A DNA stretch of 64,000 nucleotides. Origin: Solirubrobacter deserti. Its GTDB lineage: Bacteria; Actinomycetota; Thermoleophilia; Solirubrobacterales; Solirubrobacteraceae. Below the pieces are notes generated by a model. The model had not been told where the DNA came from. It ran no database searches and saw only the letters and a program-made list of their open reading frames with translations. Both the position numbers and the translations under genes were made by a program. The stretch is taken from NCBI RefSeq assembly GCF_003344625.1, contig NZ_QPKJ02000009.1, forward strand, positions 1 through 64,000, given 5' to 3'. Positions 25,007-34,084 of this stretch are shown in pieces. Numbering within the stretch: position 1 is the first letter of the stretch; the number at the start of each line of letters is the position of its first letter.

Positions 25007-25579
25007 TCACAGCTTCACGCCGAAGTTCGTTGTGTAGGTGGTGCCGACGGTGGGGTCCGTCGGCACGCCGGGGCGGATGCCGATCCCGAGCTCGCGAAAG
25101 GCCGGCTTGAGGATGTTGGCGCGGTGGCCGCTGGAGTGCATCCAGGCTTCGTGGACGCCGCGAGCGGTCCCGAGCTCGCCGGTGCCCCAGGCGAGGTTCT
25201 CGCCGAGCGACCAGCCGTCGTTGCGCTGCGTGTAGCCGGCGCGCACGATGCGGTCGACGAACGATGTGCCGCTCGGGGTGGTGTGCGAGAAAAAGCTGCG
25301 GCGGACCATGTCCGAGGAGTGGGAGAGCGCGGCCTTGCGCAGCTTGGCGTGCTCGCGCAGCGGCTTCAGGGCGCGCTGCTCACGCTCCGCGTTGGTCAGG
25401 CACAGGATGCCGCCGCGGATCTCGTCGACGTTGCTGGCCGTGAGCGCGATATCGACGTTGGGGCACTGGTCTTTCGTCACGGCGGCGTCGGCGGAGCGGC
25501 CGCCCGTGAGACTGAGTGTGGTGATGAGGGCACCGCAGACGAATGAGCGGCGCAGCAGCGTGGAGTGGGACGAGCGCAT
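25007..25579 (-). CDS. CAP-domain secreted protein, second copy
   Basis: A 190-residue exported CAP-superfamily protein, paralogue of 7123-7698. Signal peptide about 1-32. The same CAP landmarks appear: HSSDMVRRSFFSHTTPSG, SLGENLAWG and EAWMHSSGHRANILKP, with the closing strand TYTTNFGVKL. Both cavity His residues and the Glu of the signature are kept. Unlike the first copy it has no coupled STAS-like partner downstream. The upstream leader matches the first copy over about 310 bp. Confidence 0.9.
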   Translation of the reverse strand: MRSSHSTLLRRSFVCGALITTLSLTGGRSADAAVTKDQCPNVDIALTASNVDEIRGGILCLTNAEREQRALKPLREHAKLRKAALSHSSDMVRRSFFSHTTPSGTSFVDRIVRAGYTQRNDGWSLGENLAWGTGELGTARGVHEAWMHSSGHRANILKPAFRELGIGIRPGVPTDPTVGTTYTTNFGVKL

Positions 25580-25892
25580 GGCGTCGTCTCCGATCTTCTA
25601 GCCGGGAGAAGGAGTTGCGCTGAGCGGCTTCCGCGGCCGAACGAGCCGGTGCTCGAGACGGGCTGATGAAAACCGCAGGACGCGAGCGGCGGACCGAAAT
25701 CGGCCCCGCCCGACCTATGACGTGCTGCTCCTGGCGAGCACGCTGTATTGAGCCCTGTCCTTGGGCCGGTAGGAGCGCTCAGTTGAGGCTCCCAGCCAGA
25801 TCCTCGTCAGCAATGAGAGCTCCTTGGAGCTCCATCAACGCTGATGGTTTCTGGACCAAGACACACTTTAGCGCAAGGTTCCTGAGTAAAAA
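25580..25892 (-). promoter_or_regulatory. Conserved leader of CAP gene, copy 2
   Basis: Aligns with 7699-8055. It lacks the extra block of about 40 bases but keeps all the shared motifs, including the CGAGC-accg-GCTCG hairpin and GGAGACGACGCC before the ATG. In gene direction it also contains a CATCAGCGTTGATG palindrome and a GGAGCTCC-aa-GGAGCTC near-repeat close to the distal end. The putative -10 is CTAAAGT. Confidence 0.6.
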
Positions 25893-26444
25893 GAATCCCT
25901 CAAACAATTATTCTTGAGTTGATCAGTGCACCGGAAACTAATGGTGACGGGGCGTATGAATACAGGTGATGCGATCCGTTGGGCAATCCAAGACATTCAA
26001 CAAGGATTGACGCGTTCTCAGGCTTTGGGACGCTTGTGCTGACCGCCCGGCAGCGCGTGCGCGACGTGGAAGAGGCGTGGCCGTCACGCGGCTCAGGCGC
26101 GGCGGCCGGAGAGAGGGGCGAACCGCTCTTCTTCGCTGGATGTGAGGGTGGCGGGGTTGAGGCGGCGTGGCCTTTCGCTTCCTTGGCTTCCCAGAGATCA
26201 AGTCAGTCCATATGACGGCTCTGCGCGCCTGGCCCCGAGTTTCGACGCGGCCTTTGAGTGGCCGGCGCGCCCTCAGCGGGCGTCGCCGCCTAACGGCCGG
26301 ATCCTCAACCGTCCGCTCATCGGACCGCGACGCGCAACCGCGGCTGTCGGGCGCCGATGGCGGCTGCAGTGCCCCGTCGGTGCGCCTGCGGCGCGAGCCC
26401 GCAACGCGACACTGCGCTGACCTACCCGGAGGGGAGACGCGCTG
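25893..26444. other. Stretch without a supported gene
   Basis: About 550 bp. It holds one copy of a 47-bp dispersed repeat (26069-26115). Other frames are Arg/Pro-rich shadows. The last bases carry the GGAGGGGAG ribosome site of the amidase gene. Confidence 0.5.
26069..26115. repeat. 47-bp dispersed repeat, copy A
   Basis: Matches 40702-40748 at 42 of 47 positions without gaps; the last 23 bases, from TCAGGCGCGGCGGCCGG through GAGAG, are identical. The middle can form an imperfect 11-bp stem around a 7-base loop. Confidence 0.7.
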
Positions 26445-27801
26445 ATGCACTCCGCGGAGTACGCCGAGCACGACGGCCTGGGCCTCAAGGGCCTCATCGA
26501 TGACGGGCAGGTCAGCGGCGAGGAGGTAGGTGACGCGGCGTTGCGTGCGCTTGAGGAGGTGAACCCGCGGCTCAACGCGCTCGTAGGGGAACCCTTCGAC
26601 GATGTGTCCGATGACCCTGCCGGTCCGCTTGGCGGCGTCCCGTTTCTGGCGAAGGACCTCGTCTGCCTGCTCGAGGGCAAGCCCATGGAGTGGGGCGGTC
26701 GCCTGATTGCGGGCTTCGTCGCCCCGGCGGACTCAACACCGCACCCGTAGCGCACGGGATCACGCGCAATCCGTGGGACACGGAGCGCATACCGGGTGGT
26801 TCGAGCGGCGGGTCGGGAGCGCTCGTGGCCGCCGGCGCGGTGCCGATCGCGCACGCCAGCGATGGCGGCGGCTCGATCCGCATCCCGGCGCGTGCAACGG
26901 GCTTGAGGGCCTGAAGCCGACGCGCGGGCGCGTGCCTGCTGGTCCTGTCGTCGATGAGGTGCTCAACGACGCCTCGGTTCAGCTTGTCGTCACGCGCAGC
27001 GTGCGCGACACCGCGGCGGTGCTTGACGCCGTGTGCGGTCCGGCGCCGGGCGAGAAGTACTACGTCGCCCGGCCAACGCACTCGTATGCGGAGCAGCTGG
27101 AGGCCGACCCGGGACGCCTGCGCATCGCGTCCCGTACGCAGTCATTTTGGGGCATGCAGACGGCGCCGGAGGTGGCGCGCGTCGTCGAGCAGGTTGCACG
27201 GGAGCTGGAGTCGCTCGGACACTCAGTCGAGGAGGCGTCCCCTGAGTTCGACATCGATGCGTTCTTCTCCGCGCAGTTCGTGATCTGGACCTGGTTCACC
27301 GCCGTGTCGGTCCTGGCGCTGGCTCACCTGACCGGACGTGAACCGGGCCCAGACCCGTTGGAGCGCGGCACGCTGACCGCGCTGCGCCACGGCGCCGGGC
27401 TGTCGGCGTTGGAGCTAACCCAAGCCTTCGCTGTGCAGAACACGGTCACGCGCGCGTGGGGCGCGTTCTTGGACGACTTCGACCTCCTGCTCACGCCAAC
27501 AGTGCCGGTTCCCGCGCTGCCGGTGGGGTCGCTCGACCAAGACGCGGAGTCGATCCAGGAGGCCCGTGAATGGTTCGAGCGTCTGTTCGGGCAGATCCCC
27601 TTCACGTCGCAGCTCAACATGACCGGGCAGCCGGCCGTGAGCCTGCCGCTCGGCGTGTCGGGGGACGGGCTGCCCATCGGCGTTCAGCTCGCCGCGCAGG
27701 CGCTGCGGGAGGACGTGCTCGTGCAAGTGTCAGCCCAGCTCGAGGCGGCGATGCCATGGGCGGACCGCGGCCCCCCGATATGGAGGGGAAAGGCGACCTA
27801 G
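26445..27801 (+). pseudogene. Amidase-signature enzyme, deletion plus frameshift
   Basis: An amidase-signature family gene in three frames. The first covers the start (good ribosome site GGAGGGGAG) through the catalytic Lys in [10 protein letters not shown] to [11 protein letters not shown]. The next frame resumes at [14 protein letters not shown] with the Ser-nucleophile loop [11 protein letters not shown] and the bridging Ser in [12 protein letters not shown] one-base loss near 26893 shifts to the frame with [13 protein letters not shown] and the remaining 300 residues. Between the first two parts about 25 residues normally present in the family are missing, so there is a real deletion as well. 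All three catalytic residues are encoded but not in one frame. Such enzymes hydrolyse amides. Probably dead. Confidence 0.85.
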
Positions 27802-27910
27802 CTGACTCGCGCGCGCATCACGGGTAATGCTCGCCGTGCGGACTGGCCAGCGGAAACACCGAGCGCACCACCCGGACGTTCGACCCTTCTTGGCGACCGA
27901 TCGAGCCGGC

Positions 27911-28666
27911 CTACGCGGCGACCGACGCGGTGAGCGTCGCGACCGTGCGGAAGCCCAAGCGCTCGTAGACGCCGCGGCCGTCGGGGCTCGCTTGCAGCGT
28001 CGCGGTGCGGGCGCCATCGGCGCGGGCGCGCGCCAACGCTCCGGCGAGCACCTGCGCCGCGAGACCGCGGCGGCGGAACGCGGCTTCGGTGGCGACGTAC
28101 TGGACGCTGACGTCGTCGGCGAGGCGGACCGTCAGCGCGACGCACGCCCACTCGCCGTCGACGCGCAACCCGTGCGTGCGCACGCGCGGATCGTCGAGTG
28201 CGCCGATGAGGGGGGCGAGTCGGTCCTGCTGCCCGTACGCGCGGTCGTTGAGCTCACCGACTACGTCAAGCGCGGGCGTCTCGAGCGGCGCGCCCGCGGG
28301 CACCTGCCACTCGTCCAGCACGAGCCCCATGCACGGCATGGCAATGGCCTCCAGCTCCTGCCGGTCCGGCGGCGCGACCGTGCTCCACAGGCAATGCGGC
28401 GGATCGACCAGCACGACGCCGGGCCCACCGACCGCCGCGTCGATCCAGTGGTTGTCCTCGGCCCACGGCACGCGCGCCCCGACGGCCCCCGCCGCCCGCA
28501 CTTCCCTGGCACCACCGACGCCGGTTCGCCCAAGGCACGCGAGCGTCTCGGCGAAGCCGTCGATCGATCGCTGCGCCAGCTCCAGCACGCGCTCATAGTA
28601 CGTGGCTGGTCCGCGCAGTTCGTGCGCATACGTCGGCGTCCAACTGCTGCGCCGATCGCACTCCAC
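27911..28666 (-). CDS. GNAT acetyltransferase
   Basis: A 251-residue protein whose C-terminal half is a GNAT N-acetyltransferase: VQYVATEAAFRRRGLAAQVL (acetyl-CoA loop RRRGLA), ATLQASPDGRGVYERLGF and the closing RTVATL strand. The N-terminal half (YYERVLELAQRSIDGFAETL, then HWIDAAVG) is a helical region seen in two-domain GNATs. The substrate is unknown. The start is uncertain: I place it at the GTG at 28666, since the frame stays open far upstream into a neighbouring gene and no ATG fits. Confidence 0.75.
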   Translation of the reverse strand: MECDRRSSWTPTYAHELRGPATYYERVLELAQRSIDGFAETLACLGRTGVGGAREVRAAGAVGARVPWAEDNHWIDAAVGGPGVVLVDPPHCLWSTVAPPDRQELEAIAMPCMGLVLDEWQVPAGAPLETPALDVVGELNDRAYGQQDRLAPLIGALDDPRVRTHGLRVDGEWACVALTVRLADDVSVQYVATEAAFRRRGLAAQVLAGALARARADGARTATLQASPDGRGVYERLGFRTVATLTASVAA

Positions 28667-28710
28667 GCCGCGGTCCCGGTCATGGGCTACGGCGTCGGCC
28701 CTCTCCGCAA

Positions 28711-29247
28711 TCAGTGTCTTGCCATGCCTTGCGATCGACGGCGCCGCCGGGGCTTGAACACGGACAAGCCGGTGGCGAGCGTGAGCGCAGCGACGTCGTA
28801 GGCGGAGCCGGCGATCAGGCGTGCCTCGGCGCCGCCGTCGCCGCTGCGCATCGCGGCGGTGCCGGGGCCGAGAAGAAACGAGCCGACGAGCACGACGCCG
28901 ACCAGGAGCACGAGCTTGGCGCTGACCCACGCGTAGCGCAGGACTCCCCAGGGTGTGGCCATTCCGAGCACGATGCCGGTGGCGAGCGAGACCATGCTGA
29001 GCGGGATGCCGAACAGCACGGTGAACATTGCCAGCAGCTCGTACGACGCGGCGGCGAGCGCCGGGTCGTCGGTGGTGGCGGCGCGAACGTTGACCGCGAG
29101 CACGGCGGCGATGTCGCCCAGCAGCCCGACGCTGGCGATGATGTGCAAGGTCAGCAGCGCACGCCGGGCCGTCGGGCCCAGCTTGATGCGAGCGCGGCCG
29201 GGCGAAGTGGAGGGGCGGGCGGGGAGGGTGGATGCGCCGACTGACAT
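28711..29247 (-). CDS. Integral membrane protein (DUF2269-like)
   Basis: A 178-residue membrane protein with about four helices: ALLTLHIIASVGLLGDIAAV, MFTVLFGIPLSMVSLATGIV, YAWVSAKLVLLVGVVLVGSF and VAALTLATGL. The first helix with a conserved His resembles DUF2269-type proteins. The basic C-terminus (FKPRRRRRSQG) should be cytosolic. Start at the ATG at 29247. It is divergent from the histidine kinase gene. Function unknown. Confidence 0.65.
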   Translation of the reverse strand: MSVGASTLPARPSTSPGRARIKLGPTARRALLTLHIIASVGLLGDIAAVLAVNVRAATTDDPALAAASYELLAMFTVLFGIPLSMVSLATGIVLGMATPWGVLRYAWVSAKLVLLVGVVLVGSFLLGPGTAAMRSGDGGAEARLIAGSAYDVAALTLATGLSVFKPRRRRRSQGMARH

Positions 29248-29383
29248 GCCGCCACTATCGGTGGGAACGCCGGCGTCGTCGTCGGCCACGGTGGCGAACC
29301 GGATCTCCTCTGAGCGGACCGCCCGCTCCGTGAATCTCATCCTGGAGGAGGAGATCGGGCTCAGCCGCGCGGACGAGGACGAA

Positions 29384-31360
29384 ATGCACGCGCGCCGTTA
29401 CCGTGGCGGGGTGTCCTCGCGCCTGTTCGGGCTCGCCGCGGTTGTGCTCACTGTTTCCGGTGAGGCCGAAGTGTGGCTCGGTTCCGCTGGCGAGGAAGGT
29501 GGGCGGCTCGTGAGCGCGCTGGCCGTGCCGGCGATGGCCATGCCGCTGGCATGGAGCCGACGGGCGCCGCTGCCGACGCTCGCGGCCGTCGCGCTCGTGC
29601 TCTTCGTACAGGCCGTGCTCGGCGGCTTTCTGGTCGGGGAGGCGGCGACCACGATCATCGTGCTCGCGCTCGTGCTCTACGTCGCGGGCGGCCGGCTGAC
29701 CGGTGTGCCGGCCTTCGCCGCGGCCGCCGCTGCCGCAGCCGCGGTCGCGGTGACGCGGATCGTCTTCGACTCCTCCGCGCAGGAACCCCACCAGGCGCTG
29801 TTGACGTTCGCGGCGGTCGCGTGTCCGCTGGTGCTCGGGCGCTGGGCCCGCGACCAGGACCTGCTGCGGCGGGAACTGGCCGACAGGGTCGCCCGGCGGG
29901 CGCGTGATCGCGAACGCGACGCGCGCCAGGCGGCGGACCAGGAGCGCGCGCGGATCGCCGCCGACCTCCAGGTCGCGGTCGCCGGCGCCCTACGAGCCAT
30001 CGCCGGCGACGCCCAATCGCTGCCGGCGCTGCTGCGCTCCGGTGACCACGTGACAGCCCGGGAGCGGCTCGCGGCGATCGCGGGTACGGCGCGTGCGGCG
30101 CTCGCCGACGTACGGCGCGTGCTGGGCGTACTTCGCCGTGACGGCGAGGCGCCAAGCCTCGCGCCGCCGCGCGCCGACATCCTCCGTGGCGGCGAGCCAT
30201 TGCCGCCGGCGACCAATCCCCCCGCCGCCATGATGCTGCCCTCCCGGAGCGCGCCCGTGACCCGACGTCGACTCGGCGCCGTCACGGATCACGTGCTGGT
30301 CGCCGCGGTGCTCGTGGTCGGCGCGGTCGAGCTGGCGCTCGTGGGGCCGGGCGGCGCCTGGCTGACGGCCGTGGCGCTCGCCGTGCCGCTGCTGCGGCGG
30401 CGGCGCCGGCCGGTGGCCGTGGCCGCCGGCGTGCTCGCGGCGATCACCACCCAGAGCCAACTGCTCGACTTGGATTCGTTTCCGCTCGTGAACATGCTGG
30501 CGATGGTGGTCGCCAACTACGCGATCGGCGCGTACGCGACCCGCGGCCACGCGGTCGGCGGGCTGCTGCTGGTCGCCGCGGGGGCGGCGGTGCACGCCGC
30601 GGTCTTCTATCCGGAGGGCGTGGTGGCAGCGCTGCTGGGCGGCGTCGTTCTGCCCTGGACGATCGGCCGGGTGGTGAGTGGCAACCGCCGGCTGATGGTC
30701 GTCGAGCGCGAGAAAGACGTCGAAGTCGAGCGCAGCCGTGCGCGCCAGGCGGCCGCCGCCGTGACGAGCGAGCGCACGCGGATGGCGCGCGAGCTCCACG
30801 ACGCGGTCGCGCATCACATCAGCGTGATCGCGATCCAGGCCGGCGGCGCCGACGGCATCGTCGAGCGCGATCCCAGGCGCGTCGCCCAGATCGCTGCGCT
30901 GATCGCGTCCGTCGCCCACGAGGCGCTCGCCGAACTCGGCCGGCTCGCTGATCTGCCGACGGCGAACGCGCCGGGCCTCGGCGTTGTCGAACGGCTCGTC
31001 GAGCCGGCGCGCGCCGCCGGTCTGCACGTCGAGCTGCGGGTCGACGACCGCGCGCGCACGCTCCCGGCCGGCATTGATCTCGCCGCATTTCGGATCGTGC
31101 AGGAGGCGCTCACCAACACGGCCAAACACGCCGACGCCCATCATGCCTGGGTGACGGTGCGCTGCCCGGGCCGCGCGCTGGAGCTTGAGATCGCCGACGA
31201 CGGGCGTGGCCCCGACGGCAGCGGCCCGGCGCCCGGCGGCGGTCACGGGCTGGTCGGGATGCGCGAGCGGGTGGCGCTCTACGGCGGCTCGCTCGACCTC
31301 GGCCGGCACGGCAGCGGCGGCTTTCTCGTCCGTGCCCGCCTGCCGATCGAGGGCGTATGA
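29384..31360 (+). CDS. Tandem-module sensor histidine kinase
   Basis: A 658-residue membrane kinase (NarL-type HisKA_3 class) built from two halves. Half one: four or more membrane helices (about 8-150), then a coiled coil and a DHp-like segment (RIAADLQVAVAGALRAI) where the phospho-accepting His is Gln, with no ATPase domain after it. Half two: a second set of membrane helices (about 300-430), then the true DHp MARELHDAVAHHISVIAIQA (His about 471) and HATPase_c with NTAKHADAHH, ADDGRGPDG and GHGLVGMRERV. It autophosphorylates and passes phosphate to the response regulator that overlaps it by ATGA. The start is uncertain; the ATG at 29384 precedes the first membrane helix. Confidence 0.85.
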   Translation: MHARRYRGGVSSRLFGLAAVVLTVSGEAEVWLGSAGEEGGRLVSALAVPAMAMPLAWSRRAPLPTLAAVALVLFVQAVLGGFLVGEAATTIIVLALVLYVAGGRLTGVPAFAAAAAAAAAVAVTRIVFDSSAQEPHQALLTFAAVACPLVLGRWARDQDLLRRELADRVARRARDRERDARQAADQERARIAADLQVAVAGALRAIAGDAQSLPALLRSGDHVTARERLAAIAGTARAALADVRRVLGVLRRDGEAPSLAPPRADILRGGEPLPPATNPPAAMMLPSRSAPVTRRRLGAVTDHVLVAAVLVVGAVELALVGPGGAWLTAVALAVPLLRRRRRPVAVAAGVLAAITTQSQLLDLDSFPLVNMLAMVVANYAIGAYATRGHAVGGLLLVAAGAAVHAAVFYPEGVVAALLGGVVLPWTIGRVVSGNRRLMVVEREKDVEVERSRARQAAAAVTSERTRMARELHDAVAHHISVIAIQAGGADGIVERDPRRVAQIAALIASVAHEALAELGRLADLPTANAPGLGVVERLVEPARAAGLHVELRVDDRARTLPAGIDLAAFRIVQEALTNTAKHADAHHAWVTVRCPGRALELEIADDGRGPDGSGPAPGGGHGLVGMRERVALYGGSLDLGRHGSGGFLVRARLPIEGV

Positions 31361-32022
31361 GCATCCGCGTTCTGATCTGCGACGACCAGTCGCTCGTGCG
31401 CGCCGGGTTCCGGCTCGTGCTCGAGAACCACGCCGACCTCAAGGTCGTCGGGGAGGCATCGAACGGTGAGGAAGCGATTCACAGCGCCGGACGCCTGCAG
31501 CCCGACGTCGTGCTGATGGACATCCGCATGCCCGTTCTCGACGGGATCGCCTCCACGCGCGAGATCACGGCGCGGCACCCGGCGCGAGTGCTCGTGCTCA
31601 CCACCTACGACCTCGACGAGTACGTCTACGACGCCCTGCGGGCCGGCGCAAGCGGCTTCCTGCTCAAGGACAGCCCGCCGCGCCAGCTCGTCGACGGCAT
31701 CCGCGCCGTCGCCGCCGGCGAGGCGCTGCTCGCCCCGACCGTCACGCGGCGCCTGATCGCCGAGTTCGCCCGCGTCCGGCCTGCCGGCGGTGTCCGCCCT
31801 GCCGCGCTCGATGAGCTCACCCCGCGCGAGTTCGACGTGCTCAGGCTCCTTGCGCGCGGCCTCTCCAACGCGGAGATCGCCGACCAGCTCGTGCTCAGCG
31901 ACACCACCATCAAGACCCACGTCGCACACATTCTCGCCAAGCTCGGCCTCCGCGATCGCGTCCAAGCCGTCGTGCTCGCTTACGAGTCCGGTCTCGTCAC
32001 TCCCGGCCGCCCGCCGGAGTAG
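31357..32022 (+). CDS. NarL-type response regulator
   Basis: A 221-residue response regulator: receiver domain (about 1-120) with acidic pocket CDD, phospho-acceptor Asp in VVLMDIRMP (about 54), Thr in VLTTYD and Lys in FLLKDSP; then a LuxR/NarL HTH (about 150-210) with LTPREFDVLRLLARGLS and TIKTHVAHILAKLG. Its ATG overlaps the kinase stop, giving a clear two-component pair. A palindrome follows shortly after the stop. Confidence 0.95.
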   Translation: MSIRVLICDDQSLVRAGFRLVLENHADLKVVGEASNGEEAIHSAGRLQPDVVLMDIRMPVLDGIASTREITARHPARVLVLTTYDLDEYVYDALRAGASGFLLKDSPPRQLVDGIRAVAAGEALLAPTVTRRLIAEFARVRPAGGVRPAALDELTPREFDVLRLLARGLSNAEIADQLVLSDTTIKTHVAHILAKLGLRDRVQAVVLAYESGLVTPGRPPE

Positions 32023-32028
32023 TCCCCG

Positions 32029-32046
32029 CTCCTCCGCGCGGAGGAG
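32029..32046 (+). terminator. Palindrome after response regulator
   Basis: CTCCTCCGCGCGGAGGAG, a perfect 18-bp palindrome 7 bp after the stop. It could be a compact terminator or a dimer-binding site; there is no T-run. Confidence 0.4.
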
Positions 32047-32115
32047 ACTCGGAGGCGCTCTCATCCCCGCGATGGTGGTCGCGATCACCATGACCGCCGA
32101 GCTCGGATCGTCGAT

Positions 32116-33174
32116 GTGCAGGCGCGGGATGCGCATGGATGCCGGAGGTCGATCGAGGTTAGGATCGGTCAACGGTCGCGTCAGACGACCGCACCTGAAG
32201 CCACGCTCATAGAGGCCGCGCGAGCAGGCGACGAAAAGGCCTTCGAGTCCCTGGTCGCGCCGTATCGCCGCGCGCTTCACGCCCACTGCTATCGCATGCT
32301 CGGGACGCTTGCGGACTCCGAGGACGCCGTCCAGGATTCGATGCTGCGGGCCTGGCGCGGGCTGGCGGGCTTCGACGGAAGGAGCTCACTGCGCAACTGG
32401 CTCCATCGGATTGCGACGAACGCGTCGCTCGATGTGATCGCGCATCGGGGCCGGTCGCCGGTGCTGCTCGCGGAGCAGGGGCCGCCGACCGCCGAGGCCT
32501 GGGACCCCGAGACGAGGAAGGAAACCGAGGTGCTCTGGCTGCAGCCGTTGCCCGACGAGGGCTACGAGCGACGCGAGGGGGTCGAGCTGGCATTCATCGC
32601 CGCGCTTGAGCACCTGTCGCCCAATCAGCGTGCGGCGCTGATCATGCGTGAGGTGCTCGGGTTCTCCGCGCGAGAGGTGGCCGAGGTGATGACGACGAGC
32701 GAACCCTCGGTCAAGAGCGCGCTCCAGCGCGCACGCGCGAGGCTGGACGAGCGGGTTCCGAATCGCAGCCAGCAGGAGACGCTGCGGGCGCTCGGCGACA
32801 CACGGGTCCAGATGATCGTCCGCAACTACGCCGACGCGTTCGAGCGCGGCGATGTCGACGGCCTCGTGTCGATGCTGGCCGACCATGCCGAGTGGTCGAT
32901 GTCCCCATACAGCCTCTGGTACTCCGGGCGGGATGCGATCCGGCAGCTCCTGGCGACAGGGCCCGCCAAGGAGGGCTGGCGTCACCGCTTCACCTCCGCC
33001 AACGGTCAGCCGGCAGTGGGCTGCTATCGCTGGGACGCACGGCGAGCGGCGTTTGTCGCCGACGGGATCGACGTGCTCACACTTGACGACGATGGCCGAA
33101 TCCTCGCGATGACGGCGCTCCTCGATCCGGCGCTGTTTGCACGCTTCGGCCTGCCCGAGCGAATCGATTCATAG
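32116..33174 (+). CDS. ECF sigma factor, SigX5/TIGR02960 type
   Basis: A 352-residue extracytoplasmic-function sigma factor with the long C-terminal extension of this group. Region 2: FESLVAPYRRALHAHCYRML, GTLADSEDAVQDSMLRAWRG and LRNWLHRIATNASLD. Region 4: LEHLSPNQRAALIMREVLGF and TSEPSVKSALQRARARL. The last 120 residues form a SnoaL/NTF2-like domain (VQMIVRNYADAFERGDVDGL, MSPYSLWYSGRDAI) that in related sigma factors replaces a separate anti-sigma and tunes activity. The ATG at 32116 is the only in-frame ATG/GTG before region 2, though the first 25 residues look odd. Confidence 0.88.
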   Translation: MQARDAHGCRRSIEVRIGQRSRQTTAPEATLIEAARAGDEKAFESLVAPYRRALHAHCYRMLGTLADSEDAVQDSMLRAWRGLAGFDGRSSLRNWLHRIATNASLDVIAHRGRSPVLLAEQGPPTAEAWDPETRKETEVLWLQPLPDEGYERREGVELAFIAALEHLSPNQRAALIMREVLGFSAREVAEVMTTSEPSVKSALQRARARLDERVPNRSQQETLRALGDTRVQMIVRNYADAFERGDVDGLVSMLADHAEWSMSPYSLWYSGRDAIRQLLATGPAKEGWRHRFTSANGQPAVGCYRWDARRAAFVADGIDVLTLDDDGRILAMTALLDPALFARFGLPERIDS

Positions 33175-33240
33175 AGGCCCGATTCCTTCCAGCGCGTCGG
33201 CCGGTCGTTACTGACAGACCACCGACCGTAGGAGGAATCG

Positions 33241-34053
33241 ATGAGGCTGAACACGAGGACATGGGTATTGGTCCTGGCGTCGATCGCGTCGCTGATGGTG
33301 GCGCTCCACACGCTGGTGGTCTCCACCGCGCTGAACACGATCCGCGAGGATCTCGCTGCCTCGGTGGCCGTGCTCGCGGGCCCGACCCTTGGCGGTGCCG
33401 TGGCGGAGGGTCTCTCCTGGGAGTGGGTCTTCTGGCTCAACGTTCCGATCGGGGTCGTCCTCGTGCCACTGGTACTGACTCGTATTGAGGCCCTAGCGGG
33501 AGGCCTTCTGCTCGTCACCGCGTTCGTGGCGTGGGAGTACCGCACCGCGGCACCGATGCTGCCGTTGCGGATGTTCCGCTTGCCGGGCTTCTCGGCCGGC
33601 AACGTGGCCGTCTTCTGTCTGTTCGGCTCGATTTTCGCCGGGGTGTTCTTCTTCGCCCAGTTCATGCAGGTCGGCCTGGGTCACGATGCGCTCGAAGCCG
33701 GGCTGAGCCTGCTCCCCTGGACGGCTCCACTGTTCCTGGTCGCTCCCGCGGCGAGCGCGCTGGCCGATCGCGTGGGCGATCGACCCGTGCTGATCGCGGG
33801 GATGGCCACGCTCGCGGCGGGCATGTGCTGGGTCGCCGTGATCGCCGAGCCGGGGATGGGCTACGGCGAACTCGTCGTGCCGCCGCTCGTGGCCGGCCTT
33901 GGCGCCGCGATGGCGATCCCGCCCGCCGCCGGTGCCGTCCTGCGCGCCGTGCCCGCGCACGCCGTGGGCCCCGCCGCCGCGCTGGCTCTGTCCGGCGCGG
34001 TCGCCGGACTGGCGCTGCCGGGCCGGAACCACGCCGCGCCGGCCGTTGCTTGA
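33241..34053 (+). CDS. MFS drug-type transporter with internal losses
   Basis: A 270-residue open frame starting after TAGGAGGA. It is an EmrB/QacA-type MFS transporter by sequence (STALNTIREDLAAS; LGGAVAEGLSWEWVFWLNVP; MLPLRMFRLPGFSAGNVAVF) but such proteins are about 450-500 residues. Three jumps are visible: after REDLAAS it goes straight to the motif-C region (missing about three helices), after LVLTRI it skips to the seventh-helix region, and after AGAVLRAVP it skips to the last helix (LSGAVAGLALPG). All keep the frame. It can hardly be a working 14-helix pump. It is probably a decayed gene that stayed open, though a mini-transporter cannot be excluded. Confidence 0.75.
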   Translation: MRLNTRTWVLVLASIASLMVALHTLVVSTALNTIREDLAASVAVLAGPTLGGAVAEGLSWEWVFWLNVPIGVVLVPLVLTRIEALAGGLLLVTAFVAWEYRTAAPMLPLRMFRLPGFSAGNVAVFCLFGSIFAGVFFFAQFMQVGLGHDALEAGLSLLPWTAPLFLVAPAASALADRVGDRPVLIAGMATLAAGMCWVAVIAEPGMGYGELVVPPLVAGLGAAMAIPPAAGAVLRAVPAHAVGPAAALALSGAVAGLALPGRNHAAPAVA

Positions 34054-34084
34054 CCACACGTCGAACGAGCGAAGGAGACGCGGC

